NCBI GenBank assembly: GCA_964585685.1
Contig: CAZPEP010000068.1
Coordinates: 1-64,000, forward strand
Reading direction: 5' to 3'
From: JALHVH01 sp964585685
GTDB taxonomy: Bacteria > Acidobacteriota > Aminicenantia > Aminicenantales > Saccharicenantaceae
Length of the DNA stretch: 64,000 bases
The position numbers and the translations under genes were made by a program. Numbering within the stretch: the stretch's first letter is position 1; every line of letters starts with the position of its first letter. Below are positions 34,351 through 43,041 of the stretch, one piece after another. Under the pieces are notes generated by a model. The model made no database searches and had not been told where the DNA came from. It was given only the letters and a program-made list of their open reading frames with translations.

Positions 34351-34605
34351 ATGTCCGACAAATCGCGGCTGGTCGCCCTTCTCTTGGGCTGTTATCTCGG
34401 CATGTTCGGCGGCCATCGGTTCTACGTGGGGAAGACCGGAACCGGGATCGTCTGGCTTCTGACCTTCGGATGCTTCTTTATCGGCTATCTTGTCGACCTT
34501 ATCCTCATCATCACGGGCAACTTCTACGACAAGGACGGGAAGAAGGTCCTGGCCTGGACCCGGACCTGCGATGCGGAGGGCAAGGTCCTCCACTACACGG
34601 TCTGA
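34351..34605 (+). CDS. TM2-domain membrane protein
   Basis: 84 residues made almost entirely of a TM2 domain: two hydrophobic helices with G-C-Y-L-G-M-F-G-G-H-R-F-Y-V-G-K at the first turn and D-L-I-L-I at the end of the second. AAGGAGG precedes the ATG. TM2 proteins are common and poorly understood. It has its own promoter and converges on recO. Confidence 0.85.
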   Translation: MSDKSRLVALLLGCYLGMFGGHRFYVGKTGTGIVWLLTFGCFFIGYLVDLILIITGNFYDKDGKKVLAWTRTCDAEGKVLHYTV

Positions 34606-34630
34606 AGGCGTCGAGGTCCGGGGACGGGAG

Positions 34631-35371
34631 CTATCCGCCGATTGCCAAATAGCGGAGTGTGCGCGGCTCGCGCTCCATATGATAGATGATCAACGCCTGG
34701 AGGACCTTTCGGATGCCGTTTCGGGCCCCGGCCTCGAAGGCGGGCGGGCAAGCCTCCGGCGGGGGGTTGCGGCGGACCCATTCCAGGTACGGGCCGGTCC
34801 CGGGGGGGACAGAGTCCTTCTTCGCCGGGGCGCAGTCCCCGCAATAGGCCCCGTCCCGCTTCGGTGAGAGCCACGCCTCGCCGGAGAGCTGCTCCCGGCA
34901 TTTCTTGCAGCGCGCGAGGTCCGGCAGGAATCCGTTGATGCGGAGGAACCACGCCTCGAAATAGCCGGCGAGGGCGCCGAGGTCCCCGCCCGCCGCAAGG
35001 CACCGCAGGATCGCAAGGAGGAGACGGAAGAGGACGTCGTCGCCGCTCCGTCCGGGGGAGAACTCCTCGATGATCTCCGCGAAGTAGCTCAGGGTGAAGG
35101 AGACCTTGTGATCCTTCTGGACGTCGAAAAAGGACTCGAGGAGGTCGCAGTTGCTGACCGTGACCAGGTCCTTCCGTTCCTTCTCGTAAAAGAAGGCCCG
35201 GACGACGGACATCGGCTCCAGGCTGCTCCCGAACCGGCTGCCGAACTTTCGGGCCCCTTTGGCCACGCCCCGCAGGACGCCCCGGTCCCGGGTCAGGAAG
35301 ACGACGATGCGGTCCTGGTCGGCGAGATCGAAGGTCCTCAGGACGATGGCTTCCGTCTGGTCGAGCGGCAT
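34631..35371 (-). CDS. recO: DNA repair protein RecO
   Basis: A 246-residue recombination mediator that loads RecA with RecR. The N-terminal OB fold (EAIVLRTFDLADQDRIVVFLT, GVLRGVAKGARK) is followed by a helical domain and a zinc-type site (C-K-K-C ... Y-C-G-D-C). It is last in the leftward rodZ-ntrY-ntrX series, 25 bases after the regulator gene. Confidence 0.92.
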   Translation of the reverse strand: MPLDQTEAIVLRTFDLADQDRIVVFLTRDRGVLRGVAKGARKFGSRFGSSLEPMSVVRAFFYEKERKDLVTVSNCDLLESFFDVQKDHKVSFTLSYFAEIIEEFSPGRSGDDVLFRLLLAILRCLAAGGDLGALAGYFEAWFLRINGFLPDLARCKKCREQLSGEAWLSPKRDGAYCGDCAPAKKDSVPPGTGPYLEWVRRNPPPEACPPAFEAGARNGIRKVLQALIIYHMEREPRTLRYLAIGG

Positions 35372-35396
35372 GGCGGCGTCTCGCCCGTCTCGCTTT

Positions 35397-36758
35397 TCAG
35401 TCTATGAAGGTTATGCCGTGGGCTTTGATCCGGGCCTCGAGGTCGGCCTTGCCGATCCTGAGCTCGGCGGCGGTCCGGACGATGTCCCAGCCGTTCCGGC
35501 CGAGGGCTTTGTGGATGTACCTCCGCTCGAACTGTTCCCGGGCCGTTTCGAGCGAGCGGCCCGCCGACATCCCGGGCAGAAGTTCGATCTCCCGGGCCTC
35601 GACGAGCAGGCCGAGGTGGGCAGCGCTGATCTCGTCGTCCGGGACCATGATCGCAAAACGCTCGAGGACATTCATGAGCTCGCTGACGTTGCCGGGCCAG
35701 GAATAGTTGAGGAAGGCCATCTCGGCCTCCCGGTCCATCGTCTTCCGTTTCTTGCCGTAGTCGTTCGCGAAGGACTCGAGGAAGTATTCGATGAGGAGCG
35801 GGATGTCCTCCACCCGCTCGCGGAGCGGGGGGATGCTCAGGGGGATGACGTTCAGCTTGAAGAACAGGTCCTCCCGGAAACGGCCCTTGGCGATGAGCTC
35901 CTTCAGGCTCTTGCTCGAGGCGGCCAGGATCCGGGCGTCGACGGCGACCGATTCCGAGGACCCGACCGGTTCGCATTTCCCCTCTTCGATGACCCGGACA
36001 AGCTTGGCCTGCGTCTTGAGGCTCATATCGCCGATCTCGTCGAGGAACAGGGTCCCGCTGTCGGCGAGGAGGAACTTACCCTTCTTGTCCTTGACGGCGT
36101 TCGGCAGGCTTCCCTTGACGGCCCCGAAGAGCTCGCTCTCGATGATGTCATCCGGGATGGCGGCGCAGTTGATGCCGACGAAACGGTTGTCCTTCCGCCG
36201 GCTCTGCCGATGGACGAGGGTCGCGATGTGCTCCCGCCCCGTCCCGTTCTCGCCATAGATGAGGACGCGGCCGCCGGACGGCGCCGCCATCTCGATGTCC
36301 CGGCGGAGCTTCTGAATGGCCGGGCTCTTGCCGATGAGGGGGTACTTGATTCGGACCTTCTCACGAAGTTGGACGTTCTCCTCCTCAAGCCTTTTCTGGC
36401 GGAGGGCGTTCTGGACCGTCAAGAGCACCTTCTCCAGCGACAAGGGCTTTTCGAGGAAGTCAAAGGCCCCGAGACGGGTCGCCTTGACGGCCGTCTCGAT
36501 GGTCCCGTGGCCGGAGATCATGACGACCTGGGGGTTCTCTTCGCCCGCCTTGATCCGCTCCAGGACCTCGAGGCCCCCCATCTCGGGGAGCCAGATGTCC
36601 AGGAGGACGAGGTCGAAGTTCTGGCTCTTGAGGGCCGCGAGGCCCCCCTCGCCGGATTCCGCGGTCTTGACCGCGAAGCCCTCGTCCTCCAGGATCCCCT
36701 GGAGGGAGGACCGGATGCTCGCTTCGTCGTCGACGATCAGGATCTTCTCGTTGCTCAT
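35397..36758 (-). CDS. NtrX-like response regulator with degenerate AAA+ motifs
   Basis: 453 residues: an intact receiver (phospho-Asp in LVLLDIWLPE near residue 54), an AAA+ domain and a Fis-type helix-turn-helix. Two key sites are altered. Walker A reads G-E-N-G-T-G-R (arginine instead of lysine), and the sigma-54 contact loop reads G-S-L-P-N-A instead of GAFTGA. It therefore probably does not drive sigma-54 promoters; it may be a phosphorylation-controlled DNA-binding protein. It lies 21 bases after the NtrY-like kinase gene and pairs with it. Confidence 0.88.
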   Translation of the reverse strand: MSNEKILIVDDEASIRSSLQGILEDEGFAVKTAESGEGGLAALKSQNFDLVLLDIWLPEMGGLEVLERIKAGEENPQVVMISGHGTIETAVKATRLGAFDFLEKPLSLEKVLLTVQNALRQKRLEEENVQLREKVRIKYPLIGKSPAIQKLRRDIEMAAPSGGRVLIYGENGTGREHIATLVHRQSRRKDNRFVGINCAAIPDDIIESELFGAVKGSLPNAVKDKKGKFLLADSGTLFLDEIGDMSLKTQAKLVRVIEEGKCEPVGSSESVAVDARILAASSKSLKELIAKGRFREDLFFKLNVIPLSIPPLRERVEDIPLLIEYFLESFANDYGKKRKTMDREAEMAFLNYSWPGNVSELMNVLERFAIMVPDDEISAAHLGLLVEAREIELLPGMSAGRSLETAREQFERRYIHKALGRNGWDIVRTAAELRIGKADLEARIKAHGITFID

Positions 36759-36779
36759 GTTCCTTCTTTTGCGCCCCTT

Positions 36780-38942
36780 TTAAGCCGGGATCTGTATGGT
36801 GAACTTCGCCCCGTGGGGCTTGGCGTTCTCGATGTCGACAGAACCGTCGTGGTCCCTGATGATCTGGTTGACGATGGCCAACCCGAGGCCCATCCCTTTC
36901 TTCTTCGTGGAGTAATGAGGGAGGAAGAGCTTGGGCTTGTCGTCCGCTCCGATCCCCGGGCCCGAGTCGGTGATCTCGATGTTGACCCGACGGGATTCCG
37001 GGTCGAAAGCGGTCCGGATCTGGATCTTGCCCTTCTTGTTCATGGCGTCGATGGCGTTGTCCAGGATGTTGATGATCGCCCGCTTCATTTGCTCCGGGTC
37101 GGCCCGGACCGGGGCCGGCACGTCGGGGGCGTAGGCGACCTCGAATTCGATGTCGGTGAAGATGCCCTTGAAGAGGGCGAGGGTCTGGTCGAGGATCTCG
37201 TGGAGGTCCGCCGACCGGAGGTCGACCTTGGGCATCCGGGCGAAGTTCGAGAATTCGTCGACCAGGGACTTGATCGTCCCGGCCTCCTGGATGATCGTCC
37301 GGGCCCCCTCCTCGATGACCTCCCGGTGGCCGGGCTCGGACCTCTGGAGGTTCTTGATGATCCGTTCCGCGGAAAGCTGGATGGGCGTCAGGGGGTTCTT
37401 GATCTCGTGGGCGACCCGCTGGGCGACCTCCTTCCAGGCTGCGATCTTCTGGGCCTTGATAAGCTGGGTTAGGTCGTCCAGGACGACTATGAGCCCCGAG
37501 AACTCGCCGTCGGTCTGCTTGAGAGGAGAGAGGGCTAGGGCGAGGTGGGTCACCTGGCCGTCGGTGATCGTGACCTCCCGGTCCGCCAGTTTGTATCTGT
37601 TTCGCATTCCCCAGTCGATATTCCGCAGGAGTTCGGCGTATTTGGCGGAGCCGAGGATGTCCCGGGTGCTTTTCCCAACGACGTCCCTGTCGGCCAAGCC
37701 CAGCATCTCCCTGGCCGAGGGGTTCATGGTCGTGATGGCGCCCTTGGCGTCCAGGGCCAGGACCCCCGTGTTGATGTTGTTGAGGACTGTCTCGATGTAG
37801 CGCTTGCGGCCTTCAAGCTCAAAGGTCTTCTGAGCGATGCTCGCCTGGCCCGTCTTGAGGTCGAAGATCATCTGGTTGAACGAATCGATGAGTGTCCCGA
37901 TCTCGTCGGAGGCGGGGTCCTCGACCTTGACGTCCAGGTTCCCCCGGGAGACCTCCCGGGTGGCCTGGGCAAGCTTCTCGATAGGCACGGTGATGCCCCG
38001 GGCCAGGTGGAAGCCGATCCAGCTCGCGGCAAAGATGATGAGGATGGTGATGAAGACGAGCGTCATGAGATAGAAGGACTTCACCGGGTTCTTTTGGGTC
38101 TTGAGCTGGCGGTAGCGCTGAACGTAGGAGGCGATGTTTCCCATCTTCTCGGCATAGTTCTGGGGCAGGAATTTGCCGGTGGTCACCAGGACGCTCCCCA
38201 CCGAGGGGATGTTGAAAGACACGCCCCGGCGGATCATCTCGCCGCTCCCCATGGGCTCGATGCTGCGGAACTCTTCGCCGAGCTGAGCCCGTTTGACGAT
38301 GTTGGCCTTCAGGTCCCTGTAATCCTGGAGGGGCATGTTCGGGTTGATGTAGGAAAAGAGCTCCTCTTCGTCGAGGAAGATGCCGATCTCGTCGAGCCGG
38401 TATTCCGTCAGCTTGTCCCGGATGAAGTCGCGGAGAGCGGGGCGGTTCTCGGGGTTGATGAGCCGTCCGGCGATGATCGCCCGGCTGAGCTGCTGGGCGT
38501 TGTGGTAAGCGAGCTCCTCCGTGCTGAGGGTGAAGCCCTCGGCGACGCTCTTGGTGTCGTCGAGGAGCTTGTCGAGGGGCGTCTGGAACCATTGTTCGAT
38601 GTTCCGGCTGACGAAGTCGCTGGCGAAGACGAAAAGCAGGAGCGTCGGGATGAACGACAGGGCGATGAAGAACGTGACGAGCTTGATCTTGAAATGCGCG
38701 CCGACGACCTTCCTCTTCCGCTCGAGGTAGAGCTTGGCCATGTTCCGGCCGAGGACGAAGAACAGGATGAGGCCGAGGAGGAGGACGATGATCTGGAGGG
38801 AGGAGAGGAGCACGTTGGTCAGCCGGGTCGGCGAGAACTCCTGGGACTCCCGGATGAAGAACTCGATGGCGAAGAAGAGAACGATGAGGAGGATGATGAT
38901 CGCCCCGATGACGCGGGGCCCTTTCTTCCTGGGATCGGCCAT
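36780..38942 (-). CDS. NtrY-like sensor histidine kinase
   Basis: 720 residues. The NtrY-type N-terminus has several membrane helices (about 12-30, 43-65, 88-110) and a periplasmic segment, with another helix near 290-310. HAMP follows (about 310-365), then PAS (about 375-480), H-box VAHEIKNPLTPIQLSAERI, and ATPase motifs DNAIDAM, DSGPGIG and GMGLGLAI. In proteobacteria NtrY/NtrX respond to nitrogen or redox state. Here the kinase looks intact while the partner regulator has lost its ATPase motifs. Confidence 0.9.
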   Translation of the reverse strand: MADPRKKGPRVIGAIIILLIVLFFAIEFFIRESQEFSPTRLTNVLLSSLQIIVLLLGLILFFVLGRNMAKLYLERKRKVVGAHFKIKLVTFFIALSFIPTLLLFVFASDFVSRNIEQWFQTPLDKLLDDTKSVAEGFTLSTEELAYHNAQQLSRAIIAGRLINPENRPALRDFIRDKLTEYRLDEIGIFLDEEELFSYINPNMPLQDYRDLKANIVKRAQLGEEFRSIEPMGSGEMIRRGVSFNIPSVGSVLVTTGKFLPQNYAEKMGNIASYVQRYRQLKTQKNPVKSFYLMTLVFITILIIFAASWIGFHLARGITVPIEKLAQATREVSRGNLDVKVEDPASDEIGTLIDSFNQMIFDLKTGQASIAQKTFELEGRKRYIETVLNNINTGVLALDAKGAITTMNPSAREMLGLADRDVVGKSTRDILGSAKYAELLRNIDWGMRNRYKLADREVTITDGQVTHLALALSPLKQTDGEFSGLIVVLDDLTQLIKAQKIAAWKEVAQRVAHEIKNPLTPIQLSAERIIKNLQRSEPGHREVIEEGARTIIQEAGTIKSLVDEFSNFARMPKVDLRSADLHEILDQTLALFKGIFTDIEFEVAYAPDVPAPVRADPEQMKRAIINILDNAIDAMNKKGKIQIRTAFDPESRRVNIEITDSGPGIGADDKPKLFLPHYSTKKKGMGLGLAIVNQIIRDHDGSVDIENAKPHGAKFTIQIPA

Positions 38943-38957
38943 GGTTCCCCCGTTCCC

Positions 38958-39731
38958 TTATTCGACCCCGGTTCCGTCCTCCGCCAGGAACGACCGGAGG
39001 TTCCCGGCGGTGATCCGGATGTTCTTGACGACGGCGCCGGAGCGCCCGAAGGGCTTTCCCGGTTTCCCGTTGAGCGCATATGTGAACCCGCCGGCGTTGC
39101 CGAGATGGACGAGGAGCTCGGCGTCCGCCCGGACCTCGGCCGAATCCCCGGCCGACCGGAGGCCGTCCATGGCGAGCCGACCGTCGGCGTAGACCCGGAT
39201 CCAGGTCTTTGCGGTAAAGGTCATCTCGAGCCGGAGCCCCTTTTCCATTACCGGCGCGACGGCAGCCTCGACGTCCGGCGCCGCCGGCGGGATCTGTTCA
39301 GGCCGGGTCGTTTCGGTAGGGGACGGGCTTATGTCTGCCGGAGGGGCACCGGGATTCCCCGGCCTTGTCAGGAAGTAAACTGCGAAACTGAGGATGACGA
39401 TGACGGCGGCGGCCGCCCCGGCTAGGGAAAGGGCCCGTTTCTTCGAGGTTCCGGTCTTGGGGGCCGGCTTCCGCGCTCTGCCGGGCTCCCAGGCGGCCGG
39501 GATGCCTGCCCGCCGGTATCTTTCGAGGACCGCGTCCTCGTCCAGGCCGACGGCCCCGGCATAGGCCCTCAGGATGCCCTTGATGAAGAAGCCCCCCGGC
39601 AGGAGGTCCAGCCGGTCGGATTCGATGGCCTCGAGGTATCTCTGCGTGATCCGGGTCACGTCGGCGACCGTCTTGAGGGATATGCCTCGGGCCTCGCGGT
39701 CCTTCTTGAGCTCCTGCCCTAGAGATGCCAT
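38958..39731 (-). CDS. rodZ: RodZ-like helix-turn-helix membrane protein
   Basis: 257 residues: an HTH_25 domain at the N-terminus (LGQELKKDREARGISLKTVADVTRITQRYLEAIE), a single membrane helix near 138-158 and a C-terminal beta domain of the DUF4115 type (TFTAKTWIRVYADG, DAELLVHLGNAGG). RodZ ties MreB to the membrane and supports cell shape. It is first in the leftward series, 15 bases before the NtrY-like gene, under a good sigma-70 promoter. Confidence 0.82.
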   Translation of the reverse strand: MASLGQELKKDREARGISLKTVADVTRITQRYLEAIESDRLDLLPGGFFIKGILRAYAGAVGLDEDAVLERYRRAGIPAAWEPGRARKPAPKTGTSKKRALSLAGAAAAVIVILSFAVYFLTRPGNPGAPPADISPSPTETTRPEQIPPAAPDVEAAVAPVMEKGLRLEMTFTAKTWIRVYADGRLAMDGLRSAGDSAEVRADAELLVHLGNAGGFTYALNGKPGKPFGRSGAVVKNIRITAGNLRSFLAEDGTGVE

Positions 39732-39741
39732 GTCGCCCGGA

Positions 39742-39770
39742 ATTTTATGGCAATCATCGGTTTATGTCAA
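39742..39770 (-). promoter_or_regulatory. Sigma-70 promoter of the rodZ-ntrYX-recO operon
   Basis: On the minus strand TTGACA (39765-39770) and TAAAAT (39742-39747) have a 17-base gap, a near-consensus match. The ATG follows at 39731, so the leader is only about 5 bases. Confidence 0.7.
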
Positions 39771-39824
39771 ACCTTGGAGGTTCCTTCCGCCGCGCTTGTC
39801 GCGCGCCTCTCGCCCGCCTTGCCT

Positions 39825-40721
39825 TCAGATCTTCAAAAACCTCGACACCGAGCTGGCACTACCCAATAGCCCGATGGCCGCGCCGGCCGCGACGAGACTG
39901 AGGGCTTGGGAGGAAGTGAGAAACCGGAAACTCAGGACCTGCTGGAGGGCCCCGAGGGATCCGACATAGACGGGGAACAGCCGGACGGCGACGAAGAGGA
40001 GGGCCAGGGAGACCAGACTTCCCAGGATCCCCAGGGCCATTCCCTCGAGGAGGAACGGGACGCGGATGAACAGGTTGGTGGCCCCGACGAGGCGAAGGAT
40101 CTCGATCTCGTTCTTCCGGGCGATGACGTTGAGTTTGATGACGTTGGAAACGATGAAGAAGGAGGCCAGGACGAGGATCCCGCCGAGGAAGAATCCGACG
40201 GCCCGGGCCAACCGGCTTAGGGACTGCATCCGATCCACCCAGTCCCGGTTGTATTGGGCGTCCGCGACGCCGCGGACCGCCCGAACCTCGCGGACGAACC
40301 CGGCGATCTTTCCCGAATCTCTTGCCTTGTCCTTGAGCCGTGCCTCGAGCGAGGCGGGGAAGGGATTGCCCTTGAGGTTGTCGAGGATGTCCTTGAGCTC
40401 CGGGAAGCTCCTCCGGAACCTCTCCAGGGCTTCCCCGGGGGCGACGACCCGGACTTCGGCGACGAGGGGAGAGGTCCGGACGCGGCGCTCGAGCGCCCCG
40501 AGGTCGGCCGGGGGGAGGTCCTTGTCCAGGAAGAACGTGACGACCATGTCGGCCGAAACCTGGCGGGCGACGTGCTGGAGATTGTTCGCGAGCGAAAGGA
40601 AGACGCCGACGATGAGGAACGAAAGGCAGATGATCGTCGCCGAGAAGGCGTTCCTCCCCCTGTGGCTCCAGAGGCTATCGGCCGCGACGCCGACGAGGTA
40701 CTCCAGTTTCCGGGCGTTCAG
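39825..40721 (-). CDS. ftsX: Cell-division ABC transporter permease FtsX
   Basis: 298 residues with the FtsX layout: a cytoplasmic start NARKLEYLVG, helix 1 (about 27-48), a large extracytoplasmic loop and three C-terminal helices. No ATG, GTG or TTG occurs in frame near the domain start. A CTG at 40721 sits in a CTGA overlap with the ftsE stop and has AAAGGA six bases upstream, so I take CTG as the start. The longer frame to 41339 is the shadow of ftsE. With FtsE it controls cell-wall hydrolases at the septum. Confidence 0.85.
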   Translation of the reverse strand: MNARKLEYLVGVAADSLWSHRGRNAFSATIICLSFLIVGVFLSLANNLQHVARQVSADMVVTFFLDKDLPPADLGALERRVRTSPLVAEVRVVAPGEALERFRRSFPELKDILDNLKGNPFPASLEARLKDKARDSGKIAGFVREVRAVRGVADAQYNRDWVDRMQSLSRLARAVGFFLGGILVLASFFIVSNVIKLNVIARKNEIEILRLVGATNLFIRVPFLLEGMALGILGSLVSLALLFVAVRLFPVYVGSLGALQQVLSFRFLTSSQALSLVAAGAAIGLLGSASSVSRFLKI

Positions 40722-41383
40722 GAGGCGTCCTTTCTTATGAGCTTGCCCTTCTGAAGGAAGAGGATCCTGTCCCCGAAGTGGCGGATGAGCTCCCGGTCGT
40801 GGCTTCCGATAATGACGGTCGTGCCCTGGGCATTGATCTCCTTGAAGAGGCTGATGATCTCGAAGGCCAGCTCCGGGTCGAGGTTGCCGGTGGGTTCGTC
40901 GGCCAGGATGATCTTCGGGTTGTTGACGATGGCCCGGGCGATGGCCACCCTCTGTTGTTCCCCGTAAGACAGCCGCGACGGGAGATCCCACATCCGGTTG
41001 TGGAGATTGACCTGGCGGAGCGTGTCGAAAACCCGCCGCCGGATCTTCTTGCGGGGCTCCCCGAGGACCTGGAGCGGCACGGCCACGTTGTCGAAGACCG
41101 TCCGGTGGAAGAGGAGGCGAAAGTCCTGGAAGACGATGCCCATGGTCCGCCGGAGTTCGTGGATCCGGTGGTTCGGCATCTTCAGGACGTTCACCCCGTC
41201 GATGACGATCTGGCCCTCGGTTGGCAGGATCTCCCGGAAGATGATCTTGAGGAGGGTCGACTTGCCCGAGCCGCTGGGCCCGGTGATGAAGTGGAAATCC
41301 CCGCTCCGGACCTGAAGGCTGATGTCCGATAAGGCCCACTGGGCGGGCTGGTACTGCTTCGAAACGTGAAACAGCTCGATCAT
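40718..41383 (-). CDS. ftsE: Cell-division ATP-binding protein FtsE
   Basis: 221 residues of a small ABC ATPase: Walker A GPSGSGKST, Q-loop FQDFRLL, signature LSYGEQQR, Walker B IILADEPTGNLD and the H-loop GSHDREL. FQDFRLLFHRTVFDNVA is diagnostic for FtsE. The ATG at 41383 overlaps the stop of the small upstream ORF (TGATG), and its end overlaps ftsX, so four genes are translationally chained. Confidence 0.95.
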   Translation of the reverse strand: MIELFHVSKQYQPAQWALSDISLQVRSGDFHFITGPSGSGKSTLLKIIFREILPTEGQIVIDGVNVLKMPNHRIHELRRTMGIVFQDFRLLFHRTVFDNVAVPLQVLGEPRKKIRRRVFDTLRQVNLHNRMWDLPSRLSYGEQQRVAIARAIVNNPKIILADEPTGNLDPELAFEIISLFKEINAQGTTVIIGSHDRELIRHFGDRILFLQKGKLIRKDAS

Positions 41384-41559
41384 CAAATGAAGAGGTACAT
41401 GAACCAGCCGAAGGCGAGGGCTCCGGCGACCATGATCAGGAAAAGGGTTGCCCCGTACCTGAGGCGCGCCTTCCGTCCCTCTCGCCTGAGCAGGGACATC
41501 ACCAGGGAGACAAAGAACGCGTAGAGGACCATGGAGAAGAGGTGGCTTTCGAGGATCAT
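41383..41559 (-). CDS. 58-residue membrane protein coupled to ftsE
   Basis: A short ORF with two hydrophobic helices (about 8-23 and 38-57) joined by a basic loop (RREGRKARLRYG). The ATG overlaps the preceding gene's stop by four bases (ATGA) and its own TGA shares one base with the ftsE ATG (TGATG). Such double coupling in frame-exact positions argues that it is translated. I do not recognise the family. An FtsEX-associated small subunit is possible. Confidence 0.7.
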   Translation of the reverse strand: MILESHLFSMVLYAFFVSLVMSLLRREGRKARLRYGATLFLIMVAGALAFGWFMYLFI

Positions 41560-41924
41560 GACTTCTTCCCCGCGGCGATGTCGCCCGCGTCCAGGGCAAC
41601 CAGATAGTTTAGCAGCCCCGCGCCGGCGATGTAGGCCGTCCCGAACTCGAAGGTCGTCCGCTCGAGGGCGCCGGGGCCGACGGCCAGGAGCCGGGACAGA
41701 ACGTAGAAGAGCCCGTTTCCGACGTCGGCGAAGAAGGCCAGGACCGTCAGGGGATTCTCCGTCTGGAAGGGGTAGACCTTGCCTCCCATGACCAGGCCGA
41801 GCCCGGTCATCGCAAAGATGGAGACGAAGAAGACGGCCCCCCGGACGTATTTCCGCTGGAGGACGTGCCCCAGGCCGGGTACGAGCCAGCCGAGCGCCAT
41901 CATCAGGACAGCCTTTAGTTTCAT
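41556..41924 (-). CDS. Small multi-helix membrane protein (DUF6677-like, tentative)
   Basis: 122 residues beginning MALGWLVPGLGHVLQRKY and containing three to four hydrophobic helices (about 5-18, 27-48, 55-80, 92-112). The G-W-L-V-P-G-L-G-H start resembles small proteins annotated DUF6677, but I am not certain. It opens the leftward operon with the 58-residue protein, ftsE and ftsX, and diverges from mutM. Confidence 0.65.
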   Translation of the reverse strand: MKLKAVLMMALGWLVPGLGHVLQRKYVRGAVFFVSIFAMTGLGLVMGGKVYPFQTENPLTVLAFFADVGNGLFYVLSRLLAVGPGALERTTFEFGTAYIAGAGLLNYLVALDAGDIAAGKKS

Positions 41925-41975
41925 GAGTCTTGAATCTTAATCGAAAACGCCCCCTAAATCAAGTACAATGGCGCC

Positions 41976-42818
41976 ATGCCCGAGCTTCCCGAAGTCGAGA
42001 CGATCGTTCGCTGGCTTGCCCCCCGACTCGAGGGAGCCGAGCTCGGTCCCGTCCGCCTCCTTTTTCCGCCCCTTCTGCGCCGGCCCTCCGGACCCGGACT
42101 TGCCGTTCTGGAGGGGAAGCGGGTCCTGAGAGTATGTCGCCGGGGGAAGATGATCCTTATCACCTGCGAAGGAGGGTGGACGCTCGTCTTTCACCTGAAG
42201 ATGACGGGCCAGCTCCTCCTCGCGAAGTCCGCCGACCCCGTCGACAAACATACCCGCCTCCTCATCTCCCTCGCGGGCTGCGGGCTGGAGCTCCGGTTCC
42301 GCGACGTCCGGAAGTTCGGCTTCCTGTGCTGTCTTGGACCGGAGTCCTCGGCCTCTGCTCCTGAGCTGGATAGGCTCGGCCCGGAACCCCTGGAAACCGG
42401 CCGGGCCGCGTTTGCCAGCCTCTTCCGCGGCCGGAAGGGGCGCATCAAGAGCCTCCTCCTCGACCAGAGGATTGCGGCGGGCATCGGGAACATCTATGCC
42501 GACGAGATCCTTTTCCGGGCGCGGATCCATCCGATGACCCCGGCCGGGGCCCTCGGCGACGCAGAGCTCGAGACCTTGAGGAAGTCGATGCGGGCCGTCC
42601 TCCGCCGGGCCATCGCCCGGAAGGGCTCGACGATCAGGGACTATAAGAGCCCCGACGGCGAGCCGGGTGATTTCCAGTCGCTGCACAAGGTCTATGGTCG
42701 GGAGGGGAAAGCCTGCCGCGCCTGCGGGAGCCAGGTCCGGCGCATCCGGATCGGAGGGAGAAGCACGTTTTTCTGCCCAAACTGCCAGCACAAGGTCCGG
42801 GCCCGCTGCCGTCCCTGA
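41976..42818 (+). CDS. mutM: Formamidopyrimidine-DNA glycosylase
   Basis: 280 residues. The catalytic proline and glutamate are at the N-terminus (M-P-E-L-P-E-V-E). The helix-two-turn-helix has DQRIAAGIGNIYADE, and the zinc finger closes the protein (C-R-A-C ... C-P-N-C). It excises oxidised purines such as 8-oxoguanine. It stands alone, divergent from the ftsEX operon with a 51-base gap. Confidence 0.96.
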   Translation: MPELPEVETIVRWLAPRLEGAELGPVRLLFPPLLRRPSGPGLAVLEGKRVLRVCRRGKMILITCEGGWTLVFHLKMTGQLLLAKSADPVDKHTRLLISLAGCGLELRFRDVRKFGFLCCLGPESSASAPELDRLGPEPLETGRAAFASLFRGRKGRIKSLLLDQRIAAGIGNIYADEILFRARIHPMTPAGALGDAELETLRKSMRAVLRRAIARKGSTIRDYKSPDGEPGDFQSLHKVYGREGKACRACGSQVRRIRIGGRSTFFCPNCQHKVRARCRP

Positions 42819-42876
42819 TCCCGCCCGTCATGCCGACATGCCCCGTTCGGCACCTCCCTCCCGTCTCGCTCTTCGA

Positions 42877-42906
42877 TTGACATCCCCGACCCCTTTTCCC
42901 TATGAT
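42877..42906 (+). promoter_or_regulatory. Sigma-70 promoter of the cyclase/channel cassette
   Basis: TTGACA (42877-42882), an 18-base gap and TATGAT (42901-42906). The start point would be near 42913, inside the hairpin repeat, so the transcript carries a structured leader of about 130 bases. Confidence 0.65.
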
Positions 42907-43017
42907 ACGTTCGCAGGCAATAAATCCCGATCTTCAAATCGGGGTAAAAAGCGCGGCTCAGTATCAACCCGGAGCATGCCCCGGGCTTCAAACCGGGGAG
43001 TCGAATGGGTTGATTGG
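42902..43017. repeat. Dispersed hairpin repeat, copy 2 (in a 5' leader)
   Basis: Matches 7311-7466 in order: TGATACGTTCGC, CCCGAT-CTTCAA-ATCGGG stem-loop, AAAGCGC, TATCAACCC, CCCCGG-GCTTCAAA-CCGGGG stem-loop, CGAATGGGTTGAT. Both loops share CTTCAA. It starts at the -10 box of the cassette promoter and ends 25 bases before the gene. Confidence 0.6.
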
Positions 43018-43041
43018 GCCAGACGAATGAAGGAGGACAGA

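Noticed and set aside
36316..36783. A 155-codon plus-strand frame inside the NtrX-like gene
   Set aside because: Antisense shadow of the receiver domain with no ribosome site.
35259..39425. Two long plus-strand frames (737 and 626 codons) across the ntrYX-like genes
   Set aside because: Both are shadows of the leftward kinase and regulator genes, which carry all expected motifs.
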